Source: Agromyces cerinus subsp. cerinus (GTDB lineage Bacteria; Actinomycetota; Actinomycetes; Actinomycetales; Microbacteriaceae). Taken from it: a stretch of DNA of 64,000 bases. Below, one piece after another: positions 20,795 through 31,876 of the stretch (position 1 is the stretch's first letter; each line of letters begins with the position of its first letter). The stretch is from positions 1,116,001 through 1,180,000 of the forward strand of contig NZ_FSRJ01000001.1 of assembly GCF_900142065.1 (NCBI RefSeq), written 5' to 3'. The notes beneath the pieces were generated by a model, which was given only the letters and a program-made list of their open reading frames with translations, searched no databases and had not been told where the DNA came from. Made by a program: the position numbers and the translations under genes.

Positions 20795-21181
20795 ATGTCC
20801 GGTGCAACCCCGCCTCCCCCGCCTCCCGGCAACCCCTACGAGCAGCCGAGCCAGCAGCTCAGCCCGGCCGACGAGAAGCTCTGGGCGACGCTCGTGCACA
20901 TCGGCGGCATCTTCTTCAGCTTCATCCCCGCCCTGATCGGCTACCTGGTGCTGAAGGACAAGGGCCCGTTCGTGCGCGAGCACACCGCGACCGCCCTGAA
21001 CTTCCAGATCACCATGGCGATCGCGTCAGTCGTCGCTGGGATCCTCTGGTTCCTCATCATCGGTATCTTCCTGAGCATCGCCATCGGCGTCGTCGTGATC
21101 GTCTTCAGCATCATCGCCGCGGTGAAGGCCAACCAGGGCCAGCCCTACACGTACCCGCTCTCGATCAAGTTCGTGAGCTGA
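20795..21181 (+). CDS. DUF4870 membrane protein, second paralogue
   Basis: This is a 128-residue protein with a Pro-rich N-terminus (about 25 residues). Its DUF4870 core parallels the preceding gene: LVHIGGIFFSFIPALIGYLVL, a TATALNFQITMA segment, hydrophobic helices, and QPYTYPLSIKFV at the end. A strong AAGGAG lies five bases before the ATG. Its last 17 bases overlap the 3' end of hemW on the other strand. Function unknown; the tandem pair looks like a local duplication that has diverged. Confidence 0.85.
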   Translation: MSGATPPPPPPGNPYEQPSQQLSPADEKLWATLVHIGGIFFSFIPALIGYLVLKDKGPFVREHTATALNFQITMAIASVVAGILWFLIIGIFLSIAIGVVVIVFSIIAAVKANQGQPYTYPLSIKFVS

Positions 21182-22415
21182 GCTCCGACGAATCGTCGAG
21201 CAGGCGCCGCACCACGGCGTCCGCGAGCAGCCGCCCTCTCCTGGTGAGTGTCACCACTCCCGAGAGGGCGGCTTTCGCGTCCACGAGGCCGTCGGCGATG
21301 AGGCCTGCGACCGCATGACGGCCTCCCGCGTGCAATGAGCCGACCGAGATGCCCTCGCGGATGCGGGTGAGCAGCAGCACGCGCTCGACCTCTCGGGTCG
21401 GGCCGTCGAGCGTCTCGCGGCCGACCGCGGGTGAGACGCCGGCTGTGACTCGATCGGCATAGGCCGAGGGGTGCTTCGCATTCCACCAGCGCACGCCGCC
21501 GACGTGGCTGTGCGCACCCGGACCCACACCCCACCAGTCGTCCCCGCGCCAGTATCCGAGGTTGTGCCGCGATCGGTGCGAGGCATCCGTCGCCCAGTTG
21601 CTGACCTCGTACCACTCGTAGCCCGCCGAGGCGAGCAGGTCGTCGGCCAACTCGTACATGTCGGCCTCGAGGTCGTCGTCGGGCTGGGCAAGCTCGCCGC
21701 GCCGGATCTGCCGGGCCAGCTTCGTGCCCTCTTCGACGATGAGCGCGTAGGCGCTCACATGGTCGGGTCGCTCGGCGACGACGGCCTCGACGCTCCGACG
21801 CCAGTCGTCGATCGACTCCCCCGGCGTGCCGTAGATCAGGTCGAGGCTGACGTCGAGCCCGGCGTCGCGCGCCCAGCGTACGACGAGCGGCACTCGCGCC
21901 GGATCGTGCGTCCGGTCGAGCGCGGCCAGCACGTGCGGCACAGCCGACTGCATGCCGAACGAGACGCGGGTGAAGCCGCCCTCGGCGAGACGCACGAGGT
22001 CTTCGGGTCCGACCGAGTCGGGGTTCGCCTCGGTCGTGACCTCGGCGCCCGGCTCGAAGCCGAACTCGTCGCGAACCGCAGCGAGCATGCGCACGAGGTC
22101 GGCGGCCGGCAGCAGGGTCGGCGTGCCGCCGCCGAAGAAGACGGTCATCGCGGGCCGAGCGGGCACAGCGGATGCCTCGAGCATCTGCCGCGACATCCGG
22201 ATCTCGGCGATCGCGTGGTCGGCGTAGTCGACCTGCCGCGCGCCTCGGAGCTCGTCGGAAGTGTAGGTGTTGAAGTCGCAGTACCCGCAGCGCACCCGGC
22301 AGAACGGCACGTGCACGTACACGCCGAAGGCGCGGTCGGCGGCGCCGACCGCGGCAGACGCCGGCAGGAGCCCGTCAGCGGGCGCCGGGTCGCCGAGCGG
22401 CAGAGCGGATGCCAC
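21165..22415 (-). CDS. hemW: Radical-SAM heme chaperone HemW
   Basis: This is a 416-residue protein related to coproporphyrinogen dehydrogenase HemN, but HemW-type. The 4Fe-4S motif CxxxCxxC appears as CRVRCGYC near residue 45 with the HVPFC lead. GGGTPTLLP and EANPDS follow, and the C-terminal HemN domain has RHNLGYWRGDDWWGVGPGAHSH. The GTG at 22415 lies two bases after the DUF1990 stop. The position between hrcA and lepA is conserved in actinobacteria. Its 3' end overlaps the convergent DUF4870 gene. Confidence 0.95.
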   Translation of the reverse strand: MASALPLGDPAPADGLLPASAAVGAADRAFGVYVHVPFCRVRCGYCDFNTYTSDELRGARQVDYADHAIAEIRMSRQMLEASAVPARPAMTVFFGGGTPTLLPAADLVRMLAAVRDEFGFEPGAEVTTEANPDSVGPEDLVRLAEGGFTRVSFGMQSAVPHVLAALDRTHDPARVPLVVRWARDAGLDVSLDLIYGTPGESIDDWRRSVEAVVAERPDHVSAYALIVEEGTKLARQIRRGELAQPDDDLEADMYELADDLLASAGYEWYEVSNWATDASHRSRHNLGYWRGDDWWGVGPGAHSHVGGVRWWNAKHPSAYADRVTAGVSPAVGRETLDGPTREVERVLLLTRIREGISVGSLHAGGRHAVAGLIADGLVDAKAALSGVVTLTRRGRLLADAVVRRLLDDSSELSSRT

Positions 22416-22417
22416 GA

Positions 22418-23056
22418 CTAGACGCCGCCGGCGGGGTGCAGGGCCCGCAGCTCGAGGCGAGTGAGCTCGCGACGACGCTTGCGCTGCATCGGCGCGGTGA
22501 CGCCGGTCGTCGCGAAGATCGACCGGATCGTGAGCCATACGGTGTCGTCGTCGCGGTGCTCGACGATGAAGGACTCCTCGCCGCTCTCGGGGCCCTCAGC
22601 CGTGGTGCCGTAGGCGAAGCCGATGCGTTCGGGCTCGTCGATCACGTAGACGATGAGCACGGGGATCTGTTCCGTGCCGATCCGCTTCTTGCGCTCGAGT
22701 GTCGCGGTCATCCCGGCGGCGATATAGGGCATGCCGTCGGCACCGAACCGCTCCTCGATGCGCGGGGCCGGCTGTTCGGCGAGCGGGGCGCCTTCGACGT
22801 CGTAGACGATGCCCGGGTACTGGGCGCCCGTGCCCGTCGAGATGTCGGCGATCTCGAAGCCCGAGCCGCGCTGGATGCCCCACGTCATGAGCGACTCGGC
22901 GGCGCGCTCGAACCGCTCGATGCCCGAGCCGAGGCGAACCACGTCTTCGGACGGGCGGTAGCCGGTAGGCGGGTAGCGCAGCAGATCGGGTGCGAGGGTC
23001 GCCCCGATGGCGCCGTACGTGACCGATTGGTCGGTGAAGGTGCTTCGGCGGGTCAT
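22418..23056 (-). CDS. DUF1990 family protein
   Basis: This is a 212-residue soluble protein. It has the DUF1990 pattern: a Tyr-rich start with YPPTGYRPSEDVVRLGSG, an ERAAESLMTWGIQRGSG segment, a central beta-rich part, and TVWLTIRSIFATTG near the C-terminus. The family is related to START/SRPBCC-like folds and has no established biochemical role. ATG 23056 has GGAAAGG seven bases upstream. A TAGAAT element at 23133-23138 (minus strand) could be its -10. It is co-transcribed with hemW. Confidence 0.78.
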   Translation of the reverse strand: MTRRSTFTDQSVTYGAIGATLAPDLLRYPPTGYRPSEDVVRLGSGIERFERAAESLMTWGIQRGSGFEIADISTGTGAQYPGIVYDVEGAPLAEQPAPRIEERFGADGMPYIAAGMTATLERKKRIGTEQIPVLIVYVIDEPERIGFAYGTTAEGPESGEESFIVEHRDDDTVWLTIRSIFATTGVTAPMQRKRRRELTRLELRALHPAGGV

Positions 23057-23186
23057 CCGTGGGCCTTTCCTGTGGTGCGGCACCTGCCGGGCGCACGCGT
23101 CTGATGCGATGCGGGCTCGACAGGCACAGTCGATTCTACGGACGTCGCCTGAGTCCGTTCTGGTGATGACGTGCCTCGGCGGGGGC

Positions 23187-24161
23187 TCAGCGATCGACGC
23201 CGGCCGATTCGAGCAGCGAGAGGGTCGTGGCATCCGCGTCGAGCTGGGCCCGAACGCCGAGCGGCAACGGCAGGTTCGGCGGGGTGTGGCCGATCTCGAG
23301 ATTCGCGAGCACGGGGATGTCGCGGTCGCCGAGCACGTCGAGCACGATCTCGCGCAGCCCGGGGCCGCCTTCGGTGACCTCGACGTCGGCGATCGGGCCG
23401 ACGAGCATGCCCGCGATGCGATCGAGGATGCCGGCGTGGCGGAGCACGTGCAGGTCGTTCCAGGCCGCCGACGTGGCGGTGCCGACTTCCTCCCAGAACA
23501 GGATCGCGCCGTCGAAGCGTTCAGGCGGCAGCGCGAACGGCGTCGCCTGCAGGCGCACGAGGCGGTTCAGGAGGCCGCCGATCAGCGGGCCCACCGCACG
23601 CCCGCCGTGCCAGCGCTCCCACTCGCCGCCCGAAGGAAGCATGCCGACGGGCGCCGTGCTCGTGAGCAGACGGGTCGAGACGTCGGCGAGTTCCTGCCGC
23701 CGTTCGGCACCGGCCTCCTGCCATTCGCCGTACCCGAAGGTCACGAGATCGCCGTGCACGCCCACGAGACCCGTGCGGGAGTGCAGCGCGAGCAGCACGA
23801 CATCGATGTCGCTGAACCCGATCACCGGCTTGGGGTCGGCCTCGACGGCCGCGTAGTCGATCAGGTCGAGGTAGCCGAGCGTCATGCGACCGCCCGAGAG
23901 CGCGAAGATCGCGCGCACCTGCGGGTCGCGGAGCAGTCGGTTGAACTCCCGCGCGAGCTCGGCGGGTTGGGCCGCGCCCCACCACCAGTGACGCCCGATC
24001 TCGACGAGCGGCGAGACCTGCACGACGAAGCCGAGTCCCTCGAGTTCGGCGATGCCGCGTCTGAAGAGCGCCACCTCGTCGGCGTCGAGGCCGCCTGAGA
24101 GCGCCGCCACGGCGACGGTGTCGCCTGGCCGCAACACGCTCGGACGCAGCATCCGGACCAT
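23187..24161 (-). CDS. Peptidase S66 family protein (LD-carboxypeptidase/MccF-like)
   Basis: This is a 324-residue serine peptidase-type protein. The catalytic triad typical of S66 is visible: the nucleophile Ser in PVIGFSDIDVVLLAL (about residue 115), Glu in ILFWEEVG (about 220), and His in LEIGHTPPNLPLPLG (about 290). A conserved LSGGRMTLGYLD precedes the nucleophile region. Relatives either trim the tetrapeptide of recycled murein or inactivate microcin C-type peptide nucleotides; sequence alone does not decide. It is divergent from the fosX-like gene, so the two could share a defensive or cell-wall theme. Confidence 0.88.
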   Translation of the reverse strand: MVRMLRPSVLRPGDTVAVAALSGGLDADEVALFRRGIAELEGLGFVVQVSPLVEIGRHWWWGAAQPAELAREFNRLLRDPQVRAIFALSGGRMTLGYLDLIDYAAVEADPKPVIGFSDIDVVLLALHSRTGLVGVHGDLVTFGYGEWQEAGAERRQELADVSTRLLTSTAPVGMLPSGGEWERWHGGRAVGPLIGGLLNRLVRLQATPFALPPERFDGAILFWEEVGTATSAAWNDLHVLRHAGILDRIAGMLVGPIADVEVTEGGPGLREIVLDVLGDRDIPVLANLEIGHTPPNLPLPLGVRAQLDADATTLSLLESAGVDR

Positions 24162-24290
24162 GCTCAGCCCCCTTCTGGGTGCGCTCGACCGCCCGATGCA
24201 GTCCGACGCTTCACCCGCTGACGGCGACCACGCTAGCGCTCGGCGCCGTCGGCGTCGATGGCTCGGGCCAAGGTCTCCGAGAATGGAGGC

Positions 24291-24743
24291 ATGGCAGACA
24301 GCACCCCTCTCATCGGCAGTTCAGGCCTCAGCCACGTGACCTTCATCGTCAGCGACCTCGACCGCATGGAGACGATCCTCACGCGCGTGCTCGGAGCGGT
24401 ACGGGTGTACGACAGCGGCGCCGAGAGGTTCTCCCTTTCTGAGGAGCGCTTCTTCCTCGTCGGCGAAGAGCCGGTGGCGACGTGGGTCGCGATCATGCAG
24501 GGCGACGGAGGGTTGCCGCGTTCGTACAATCACGTCGCGTTCCAGGTCGACGCGGGCGCGCTCGACGAGCTGCGTCGCGTGATCGACGCGCTCGGCCTCG
24601 AGCAGCGTCCGCCGCGCTCGCGCGTCGCGGGCGAGGGCGAGTCGATCTACTTCTACGACGACGACGCGCATCTCTTCGAGCTGCACACCGGATCGCTCCG
24701 CGAGCGGCTCAGCGCATATGCGCCGGGAGCGCCTCGGAAGTAG
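24291..24743 (+). CDS. fosX: FosX-like fosfomycin hydrolase (VOC fold)
   Basis: This is a 150-residue glyoxalase/VOC protein resembling Listeria FosX over nearly its whole length: LSHVTFIVSDLD, a VYDSGAERFSLSEERFFLVG block, IMQGDG, RSYNHVAFQVD, a GEGESIYFYDDDAHLFELHTGSL block and RERL. Metal ligands are expected at His of SHVTF, His of NHVAF and Glu of FELH. FosX opens the fosfomycin epoxide with water, using a Glu base and no thiol. The start is uncertain: the ATG at 24291 has GGAGG only one base upstream. It is convergent with lepA. Whether it confers resistance is untested. Confidence 0.82.
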   Translation: MADSTPLIGSSGLSHVTFIVSDLDRMETILTRVLGAVRVYDSGAERFSLSEERFFLVGEEPVATWVAIMQGDGGLPRSYNHVAFQVDAGALDELRRVIDALGLEQRPPRSRVAGEGESIYFYDDDAHLFELHTGSLRERLSAYAPGAPRK

Positions 24744-24752
24744 AGGCCGAGG

Positions 24753-26606
<1,854 letters not shown>

Positions 26607-26686
26607 CCTGACGATTCTCCCATGACTTCGCTTCAGACTTTCGACGGATGCCCCGCGGCGCGCCCCCGGGCTACGCTCGGAGCATC

Positions 26687-27928
26687 ATGGCGGTCATCCA
26701 GATCCCGAGCGAACGCGTCGCTCCATCGGCCCTGCGGCCGGTGTTCACGGCGCTCCGACTCGGCCTGCACGTGCTCGTCGTGGGCCTCACGCTCTTCGTG
26801 GTCGTGCGCGCGCTGCTCGACGACGCACCCGACGAGATCGGGGTGACGGTGCTGGCCGTCGCGTTCCTCGCCTGCTACGGAGCCGGCGTCGCGACCGCCC
26901 ACCGCAGCCTGCCGACCTGGGCGCGGGTGATCTGGCTCGTCAGCCTGCTCGTGCTGTGGGTCGGCATGTCGGCCATGACTCCCGACGCGGCGTTCCTCGC
27001 CTTCCCGCTCTTCTTCCTCGAGCTGCATGTGCTCGCGGCGCCGATCGCGGTGCCGCTCGTCGTCGTGACCTTCGGCCTCTCGGTCTGGGGCACGGCGACC
27101 CACCTCGGGTTCGAGGTCGGCTCGATCCTCGGCCCGCTGATCAGCGCCGGCGTCGCCATCGTGATCGGCCTCGGGTATCGCGCCATGGCGCAGGAGACGC
27201 AGGAGCGTCAGGCTCTGATCCTCGACCTCATGGCGACACGCGAGGAGCTCGCGGCCGCGAGCCGCGAGGCGGGCACCCTCGCCGAGCGTGAACGCCTCGC
27301 GAAGGAGATCCACGACACCGTGGCGCAGGGCCTGTCGAGCATCCAGATGCTGCTGCACGCCGCGGAGCGCGATGTCGCAGACGAGCCCACGCAGCAGAAG
27401 CTGAAGCTGGCCCGCGAGACCGCCGCCCAGAACCTCGGCGAGACGCGCCGCTTCATCCGCGAGCTCGCGCCGCCCTCGCTCGACGCGCAGACCCTGCCGT
27501 CGGCGCTCCGGCGCCTCACCGAGTCGACCACTGAGCAGTCGATGCAGTCCGGCACGCCGCTCCGGGTCGAGTTCTCCACGAGCGGCGACCCCGTGATGCT
27601 GTCGATGGCGGCTGACGCAGCCCTCCTCCGCATCGCGCAGGGGTCGCTCGCGAACGTGCTGCAGCACGCCGGTGCCACGCATGCCTCGGTCACGCTCAGC
27701 TACCTCGGCGACGAGATCGCGCTCGACGTCGTCGACGACGGGGTCGGGTTCCGCACGTCGTCAACGCTCGACGCCGACGCCTCGCAGCCCGGCGACGCAG
27801 GTCCCGGCGGGTTCGGTCTCCGCGCCATCCGCCAGCGCGCTGCGGCCCTCGGCGGCAGCGTCGACATCGAGTCGGCTCCCGGCGACGGCACGGCGATCTC
27901 CGTCCGCATCCCGGTGGTGAGGCCATGA
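26687..27928 (+). CDS. Sensor histidine kinase (HisKA_3)
   Basis: This is a 413-residue kinase with about six N-terminal membrane helices (residues 15-170), a short coiled linker ([17 protein letters not shown]), HisKA_3 phospho-acceptor [20 protein letters not shown], and an ATPase domain with ANVLQHAGA and [17 protein letters not shown]. The ATG at 26687 has TACGCT nine bases upstream (26672-26677), a likely -10 for a near-leaderless message. The stop overlaps the start of the response regulator (ATGA). The stimulus is not evident; the family includes DesK/LiaS-like envelope sensors. Confidence 0.93.
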   Translation: MAVIQIPSERVAPSALRPVFTALRLGLHVLVVGLTLFVVVRALLDDAPDEIGVTVLAVAFLACYGAGVATAHRSLPTWARVIWLVSLLVLWVGMSAMTPDAAFLAFPLFFLELHVLAAPIAVPLVVVTFGLSVWGTATHLGFEVGSILGPLISAGVAIVIGLGYRAMAQETQERQALILDLMATREELAAASREAGTLAERERLAKEIHDTVAQGLSSIQMLLHAAERDVADEPTQQKLKLARETAAQNLGETRRFIRELAPPSLDAQTLPSALRRLTESTTEQSMQSGTPLRVEFSTSGDPVMLSMAADAALLRIAQGSLANVLQHAGATHASVTLSYLGDEIALDVVDDGVGFRTSSTLDADASQPGDAGPGGFGLRAIRQRAAALGGSVDIESAPGDGTAISVRIPVVRP

Positions 27929-28548
27929 TCCGCATCCTCCTCAGCGACGACCATCCCGTCGTGCGCGCCGGCATCCGCGCGATGCTCGAGAGCGAACCCG
28001 ACCTCGAGGTCGTGGGCGAGGCCACGACGGCCGAAGACGCGGTGCGGCTGGCCGAGGCATCCGCTGTCGACCTCGTGCTCATGGACCTGCAGTACCCGGG
28101 CGCCATGCAGGGTGCAGAGGCGACCCGCCGCATCCGCTCGCGGAAGGGCTCGCCACGAGTGCTCGTGCTGACGAACTACGACACGGATGCCGACATCCTC
28201 GGAGCGATCGAGGCCGGGGCGAGCGGCTACCTGCTGAAGGATGCCCCGCCGGCCGAGCTCATCGCAGCCGTGCACGCCGCGGCGGTCGGCGACGCCGCGC
28301 TCGCCCCGGGAGTCTCGTCGCGACTCGATGCGTCGCTTGCGAGCGGCGAACGGCTGACGGTGCGCGAGGCCGAAGTGCTCTCGCTCGTTGCGGAGGGCCG
28401 CACCAATCGCGAGATCGGCCGCGCCCTCTTCCTCAGCGAGGCGACTGTCAAGTCGCACCTCGTGCACATCTTCACCAAGCTCGGGGTCGGTTCGCGCACC
28501 GCAGCGGTCGCCAGGGCACGCGAACTGGGTGCGATCAGGGCGGGCTGA
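27925..28548 (+). CDS. Response regulator, NarL/LuxR family
   Basis: This is a 207-residue receiver-plus-LuxR-HTH protein. The receiver has [10 protein letters not shown] and phospho-acceptor VLMDLQYPG. After the acceptor comes a Gly-Ala-Met-Gln-Gly stretch in place of the usual M-P-x-M-D-G loop, a mild departure from the classical sequence. The HTH is [22 protein letters not shown]. It is the cognate partner of the kinase just upstream. An alpha/beta hydrolase gene follows three bases later, so it may be co-transcribed. Confidence 0.94.
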   Translation: MIRILLSDDHPVVRAGIRAMLESEPDLEVVGEATTAEDAVRLAEASAVDLVLMDLQYPGAMQGAEATRRIRSRKGSPRVLVLTNYDTDADILGAIEAGASGYLLKDAPPAELIAAVHAAAVGDAALAPGVSSRLDASLASGERLTVREAEVLSLVAEGRTNREIGRALFLSEATVKSHLVHIFTKLGVGSRTAAVARARELGAIRAG

Positions 28549-28551
28549 CGG

Positions 28552-29394
28552 ATGCCTCGCGCTCGCGTCGTGCTCGTGCACGGACTCCGCACCTCATCGT
28601 CGATGTGGCGCAGGCAGCTCGAGCTGCTCGGTGCGCACGACCTCGATGTCGTCGCCATCGATCTGCCCGGACACGGCGCGAGGATCGGCGAGCCCTTCTC
28701 GATCGAAGCGGCGCTGCAGACGATCGATGCTGCACTGAACCCCTCTGTCGCTGCGGGCGCGACCGACCGCGCAATCCCCCGGCTGCTCGTCGGGCTCAGT
28801 CTCGGCGGATATCTCGCATTGGAGTTCGCTGCTCGGAACCCCGATCGCCTCGATGGGCTCGTCGCGGCGTCGTGCAGCACGCGCCCGCGGGGTGCGCCGC
28901 TCGGCGGCTACCGGCGACTGGCAGCGATCATCGGCCGCATGCCCGACCGCGGTCGCGGCCTCAACGACGCGATGGCACGGCTCTTCCTCTCCCCCGAGGC
29001 CGCCGACGACGTGCTCGCGGGCGGCGTCGCCCTCGACGTCATGGCACCCGTGCTCGGCGCCGTCGGTGATCTCGACCCCGTCGGAGCGCTCTCGGCGATC
29101 GACGTGCCGGTCTGGCTCGTGAACGGCCGGTTCGACCACTTCCGTCTCGAGGAGCGCCGGATGCTGCGCGCCGCCAGAGACGGCCACCTCGTCATCATTC
29201 CCCGCGCGACGCACCTCGTGAGCCTCATCCGACCCGACGATTTCGCTGCGACCGTGCTCGGCGCCGTCGCCGAACTCGATCGGCGCGCCGCCGCCGAGCG
29301 TCGGCGGCGCAGCCCGGCCGGCACGCCGCCGGAAGGGTCGCCGAGTTTCCCCGGGCAACTCGCAGGCGCGGACGTTGGTGACGCACCCGCATAG
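28552..29394 (+). CDS. Alpha/beta hydrolase
   Basis: This is a 280-residue alpha/beta-hydrolase-fold enzyme. The oxyanion region is VLVHGLRTSSSMW, the nucleophile elbow GLSLGG (about residue 83), the acid Asp in GRFDHFR (about 198) and the catalytic His in ATHLVS (about 222). The last 45 residues are a low-complexity, probably disordered tail. Substrate unknown. It begins three bases after the response regulator stop. The rpsT promoter appears to lie within its last codons. Confidence 0.85.
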   Translation: MPRARVVLVHGLRTSSSMWRRQLELLGAHDLDVVAIDLPGHGARIGEPFSIEAALQTIDAALNPSVAAGATDRAIPRLLVGLSLGGYLALEFAARNPDRLDGLVAASCSTRPRGAPLGGYRRLAAIIGRMPDRGRGLNDAMARLFLSPEAADDVLAGGVALDVMAPVLGAVGDLDPVGALSAIDVPVWLVNGRFDHFRLEERRMLRAARDGHLVIIPRATHLVSLIRPDDFAATVLGAVAELDRRAAAERRRRSPAGTPPEGSPSFPGQLAGADVGDAPA

Positions 29395-29404
29395 CTGGTA
29401 TCGT
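29375..29404 (+). promoter_or_regulatory. Candidate rpsT promoter
   Basis: TTGGTG (29375-29380), an 18-base spacer, then TATCGT (29399-29404) lies inside the end of the hydrolase gene. It would give a leader of about 100 bases before rpsT. The leader holds a short GTGGG/CCCAC hairpin near 29423-29434, a place where S20 autoregulation could act. Confidence 0.5.
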
Positions 29405-29512
29405 TGCCTGTTGGCTTGCGTGTGGGTCCCACCCCGCACGATTCGCCGGTGAGGCCCCTCTACCTTTCCCGGCACATCCGGTACCCGCACAAGAACGAAA
29501 GACGAACTCCAC

Positions 29513-29773
29513 GTGGCAAACATCAAGTCGCAGATCAAGCGCAACCGCACGAACCTCAAGGCGCAGGAGCGCAACAAGGCCGTCAAGAGCGAGCTGAAGA
29601 CCGTCATCCGCACTGCGAAGGACGCGATCTCCACGGGCGACAAGGAGAAGGCGACGACCGCCCTCCGTGCCGCGACGCGCAAGCTCGACAAGGCTTCGAG
29701 CAAGGGCGTCATCCACAAGAACCAGGCCGCGAACCGCAAGTCGGCTCTCGCGAAGCAGGTCGCAGCGCTCTGA
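29513..29773 (+). CDS. rpsT: 30S ribosomal protein S20
   Basis: This is an 86-residue basic protein binding the 5' and 3' minor domains of 16S r[24 protein letters not shown] is the family N-terminus, and the C-terminus has [20 protein letters not shown]. The start is a GTG. It is the only backbone gene in this part read on the plus strand, and its neighbours lepA and holA are the usual ones. Confidence 0.98.
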   Translation: MANIKSQIKRNRTNLKAQERNKAVKSELKTVIRTAKDAISTGDKEKATTALRAATRKLDKASSKGVIHKNQAANRKSALAKQVAAL

Positions 29774-29792
29774 CGCGAACACGCACTCGATG

Positions 29793-29822
29793 AAGGCCCC
29801 GGCACGGATGTGTCGGGGCCTT
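29793..29822. terminator. Terminator after rpsT (bidirectional)
   Basis: There is a 13-bp stem AAGGCCCCGGCAC / GTGTCGGGGCCTT with one G-T pair and a 4-base loop (GGAT), 20 bases after the rpsT stop. It also faces the end of the convergent phosphotransferase-like gene. Confidence 0.88.
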
Positions 29823-29838
29823 CGTCATGCGCGGGGCG

Positions 29839-30783
29839 CTACAGGCGACGCGCCAGCCAGCGCAGCGTCATGTCGCCCTGCAGCAACTGCATCGGCCTGA
29901 GCTGCGGGAGTCCCGGCACGGCGGGCGCGTGCCCGTCGCGCCAGCAGCGCCCGGCGAGGCCCGCGAGCATCACGTCGACGCCATGCGGATCGGCATCAGA
30001 CCAGGCCGAAGCTGCGAGCACAGCCTCGGGGTCGAATCCGTCAGCGGCGATGTCGGGAATGAGCCGGATCCAATCAGCCCACCCCGGCGCCGTCCACCGA
30101 TGCGTCCAGTCGACCAGACGGAGCCTGCCCGAAGGCTCGCGCATGACGTTGTCGCGGCGGATGTCGCCGTGTTGGAATGCCGTGCCCGAAGCGAGCGTCT
30201 CGAACCATTCGGCCTCGAGCTCTGCGAGCGTCTCGACACGGAGCCCGTAGGGCAGGTCCAGGTGTCGCACATGGGCGACGGATGCCGTTGCCGCCGTCGC
30301 AGGTCGTTGCAGCGCCTCCCACGCGCCCAAGAGCGGCGCGAACGCGTGCGCGTACGGCTCGGTGGCGCGAACCGGACTCGGATCCAGACGTTCGCGCAGA
30401 TGATGCGACAGAGCGGCGAGGGACCCGAGGTCGGCATGGTTCCACTCGGCGATCGCAGCGCCGTGCACGCGTTCGTAGACGGCCACCACCCACCCGTCGG
30501 ACTCGCTCCACGACAGCAGCGGCGGCCCCAGATCACCGATGGTCGAGGCGAGTTCAGCGCCGACGCGCACTGCGTCACCGCCAGCGTCACCGACCGCGCC
30601 GGCCTTGACGAATACATGCCGTCCCGAGGCCGCACTGACGACGGATGCCACGGACGGAGTGAAACCCGCCGCGGCGGGCGTCTCCCGCGCGATTCCGCCG
30701 CCGAGCACCGACGTGACGAACTCGACGACGGAAATGGGAGCCGTACGCAGCAGCAGCGGTCGCGCGAACTCCGCAGTCGTCAC
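29839..30783 (-). CDS. APH-family phosphotransferase-like protein
   Basis: This is a 314-residue protein of the aminoglycoside/choline-kinase-like fold. The catalytic loop HGDIRRDNV (about residue 210) and the metal-binding VDWTH (about 230) are intact. The N-terminal ATP-lobe has a Lys in VFVKAG. These enzymes phosphorylate small alcohols or drugs, so the substrate cannot be inferred here. The GTG start overlaps the holA stop (GTGA), an unusual coupling to a replication gene. It ends at the rpsT terminator. Confidence 0.82.
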   Translation of the reverse strand: MTTAEFARPLLLRTAPISVVEFVTSVLGGGIARETPAAAGFTPSVASVVSAASGRHVFVKAGAVGDAGGDAVRVGAELASTIGDLGPPLLSWSESDGWVVAVYERVHGAAIAEWNHADLGSLAALSHHLRERLDPSPVRATEPYAHAFAPLLGAWEALQRPATAATASVAHVRHLDLPYGLRVETLAELEAEWFETLASGTAFQHGDIRRDNVMREPSGRLRLVDWTHRWTAPGWADWIRLIPDIAADGFDPEAVLAASAWSDADPHGVDVMLAGLAGRCWRDGHAPAVPGLPQLRPMQLLQGDMTLRWLARRL

Positions 30784-31802
30784 GCGCGGCCGCGCGAGGC
30801 GATGACGCCGACGAGCCGTTCGAGAGCGAACACGGGGTCTCGCTCGGCGCCCTTGACCGCGGCATCAGTGGCGGCGAGAGCCTCGATCGCCCTGCCGAGC
30901 CCTTCATCGGTCCAGCCGGCGAGATCGCGTCGCGCACGGTCGACCTGCCATGGCGCGAGACCCAGCGAACCTGCGAGCTGGGCACCGCCGCCTCGAGTGC
31001 CCGACACCTTCGCCATCGTGCGTACCTTCATGGCGAACGCCGCGACCATGGGCACCGGGTCGGCGCCGCTGTCGAGCGCGTGCCGGAGCGCGATGAGCGC
31101 CTCGCCGTGCCGTCCAGCGATCGCCGCGTCGGCCACCGCGAATGCGTTGGTCTCGACGCGGCCACCGTAGTAGCGCGCGACGACGGATTCGGTGATGTCG
31201 GATGGCGCATCGGCGAGCAGCTGCCGGCAGGCCGCTGAGAGTTCGCGCAGATCGTCGCTGAACGCGCCGACGAGCGCCCGCAACGCGCCGGGGCTGATCT
31301 TGCGGCCCGCTGCGCGGAATTCGGCGGCGGCGAAGTCCTGCTTCTCTGCGTCTTTCTTGAGTTCGGCGCAGACGATCTCGATGCCGCCTCCGCCGCCGGC
31401 GCGAATCGCGTCGAGGAGCTTCTTGCCGCGAACGCCGTTGCGGTGGCGGAGCACGAGGGTCGTGGACTCGGCCGTCTGGGAGAGGTAGTCGAGCGCATCG
31501 AGCAGGAAGTCGTCGCTCGCGCGTTCGACGGCGCTGACCCGGATGAGGCGCGGCTCACCGAAGAGCGAGGGGCTCGCGAGCGTCATGAGTTCGCCGCGCC
31601 GGTAGCCGTCGGCTTCGAGATCGCTCACTTCGAGGGCCGGGTCTTCGGTACGCAGGAAGTCGCGCAGCATCGTGATCGATCGCTCGGCGAGCACGTCTTC
31701 TGCGCCCGTCACGAGCACCACCGGTGCCGGCCGGATCGCGTGCCAGGCGAGTTGCGGGATCGCCGCCTTCGTCTTGGGCGATGCCCCTGCGCGCGATGCC
31801 AC
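30780..31802 (-). CDS. holA: DNA polymerase III subunit delta
   Basis: This is a clamp-loader subunit of about 340 residues. The N-terminal domain has VVLVTGAEDVLAERSI. The central AAA+-like lid has a VCAELKKDAEKQDF stretch and the C-terminal collar ends FALERLVGVIA. The GTG at 31802 is preferred, with GGAGG four bases upstream. An in-frame ATG four codons earlier (31814) lacks a ribosome binding site but follows a TAGACT -10 element. In other actinobacteria holA directly follows comEC; here a four-gene cassette separates them. Confidence 0.92.
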   Translation of the reverse strand: MASRAGASPKTKAAIPQLAWHAIRPAPVVLVTGAEDVLAERSITMLRDFLRTEDPALEVSDLEADGYRRGELMTLASPSLFGEPRLIRVSAVERASDDFLLDALDYLSQTAESTTLVLRHRNGVRGKKLLDAIRAGGGGGIEIVCAELKKDAEKQDFAAAEFRAAGRKISPGALRALVGAFSDDLRELSAACRQLLADAPSDITESVVARYYGGRVETNAFAVADAAIAGRHGEALIALRHALDSGADPVPMVAAFAMKVRTMAKVSGTRGGGAQLAGSLGLAPWQVDRARRDLAGWTDEGLGRAIEALAATDAAVKGAERDPVFALERLVGVIASRGRA

Positions 31803-31876
31803 CGCACCTCCCATTCGTCGCTTCGAGTCTACGGGCCGGCGCCGACACCGACGACGCCGCGCTCCTCCGCACGCCG

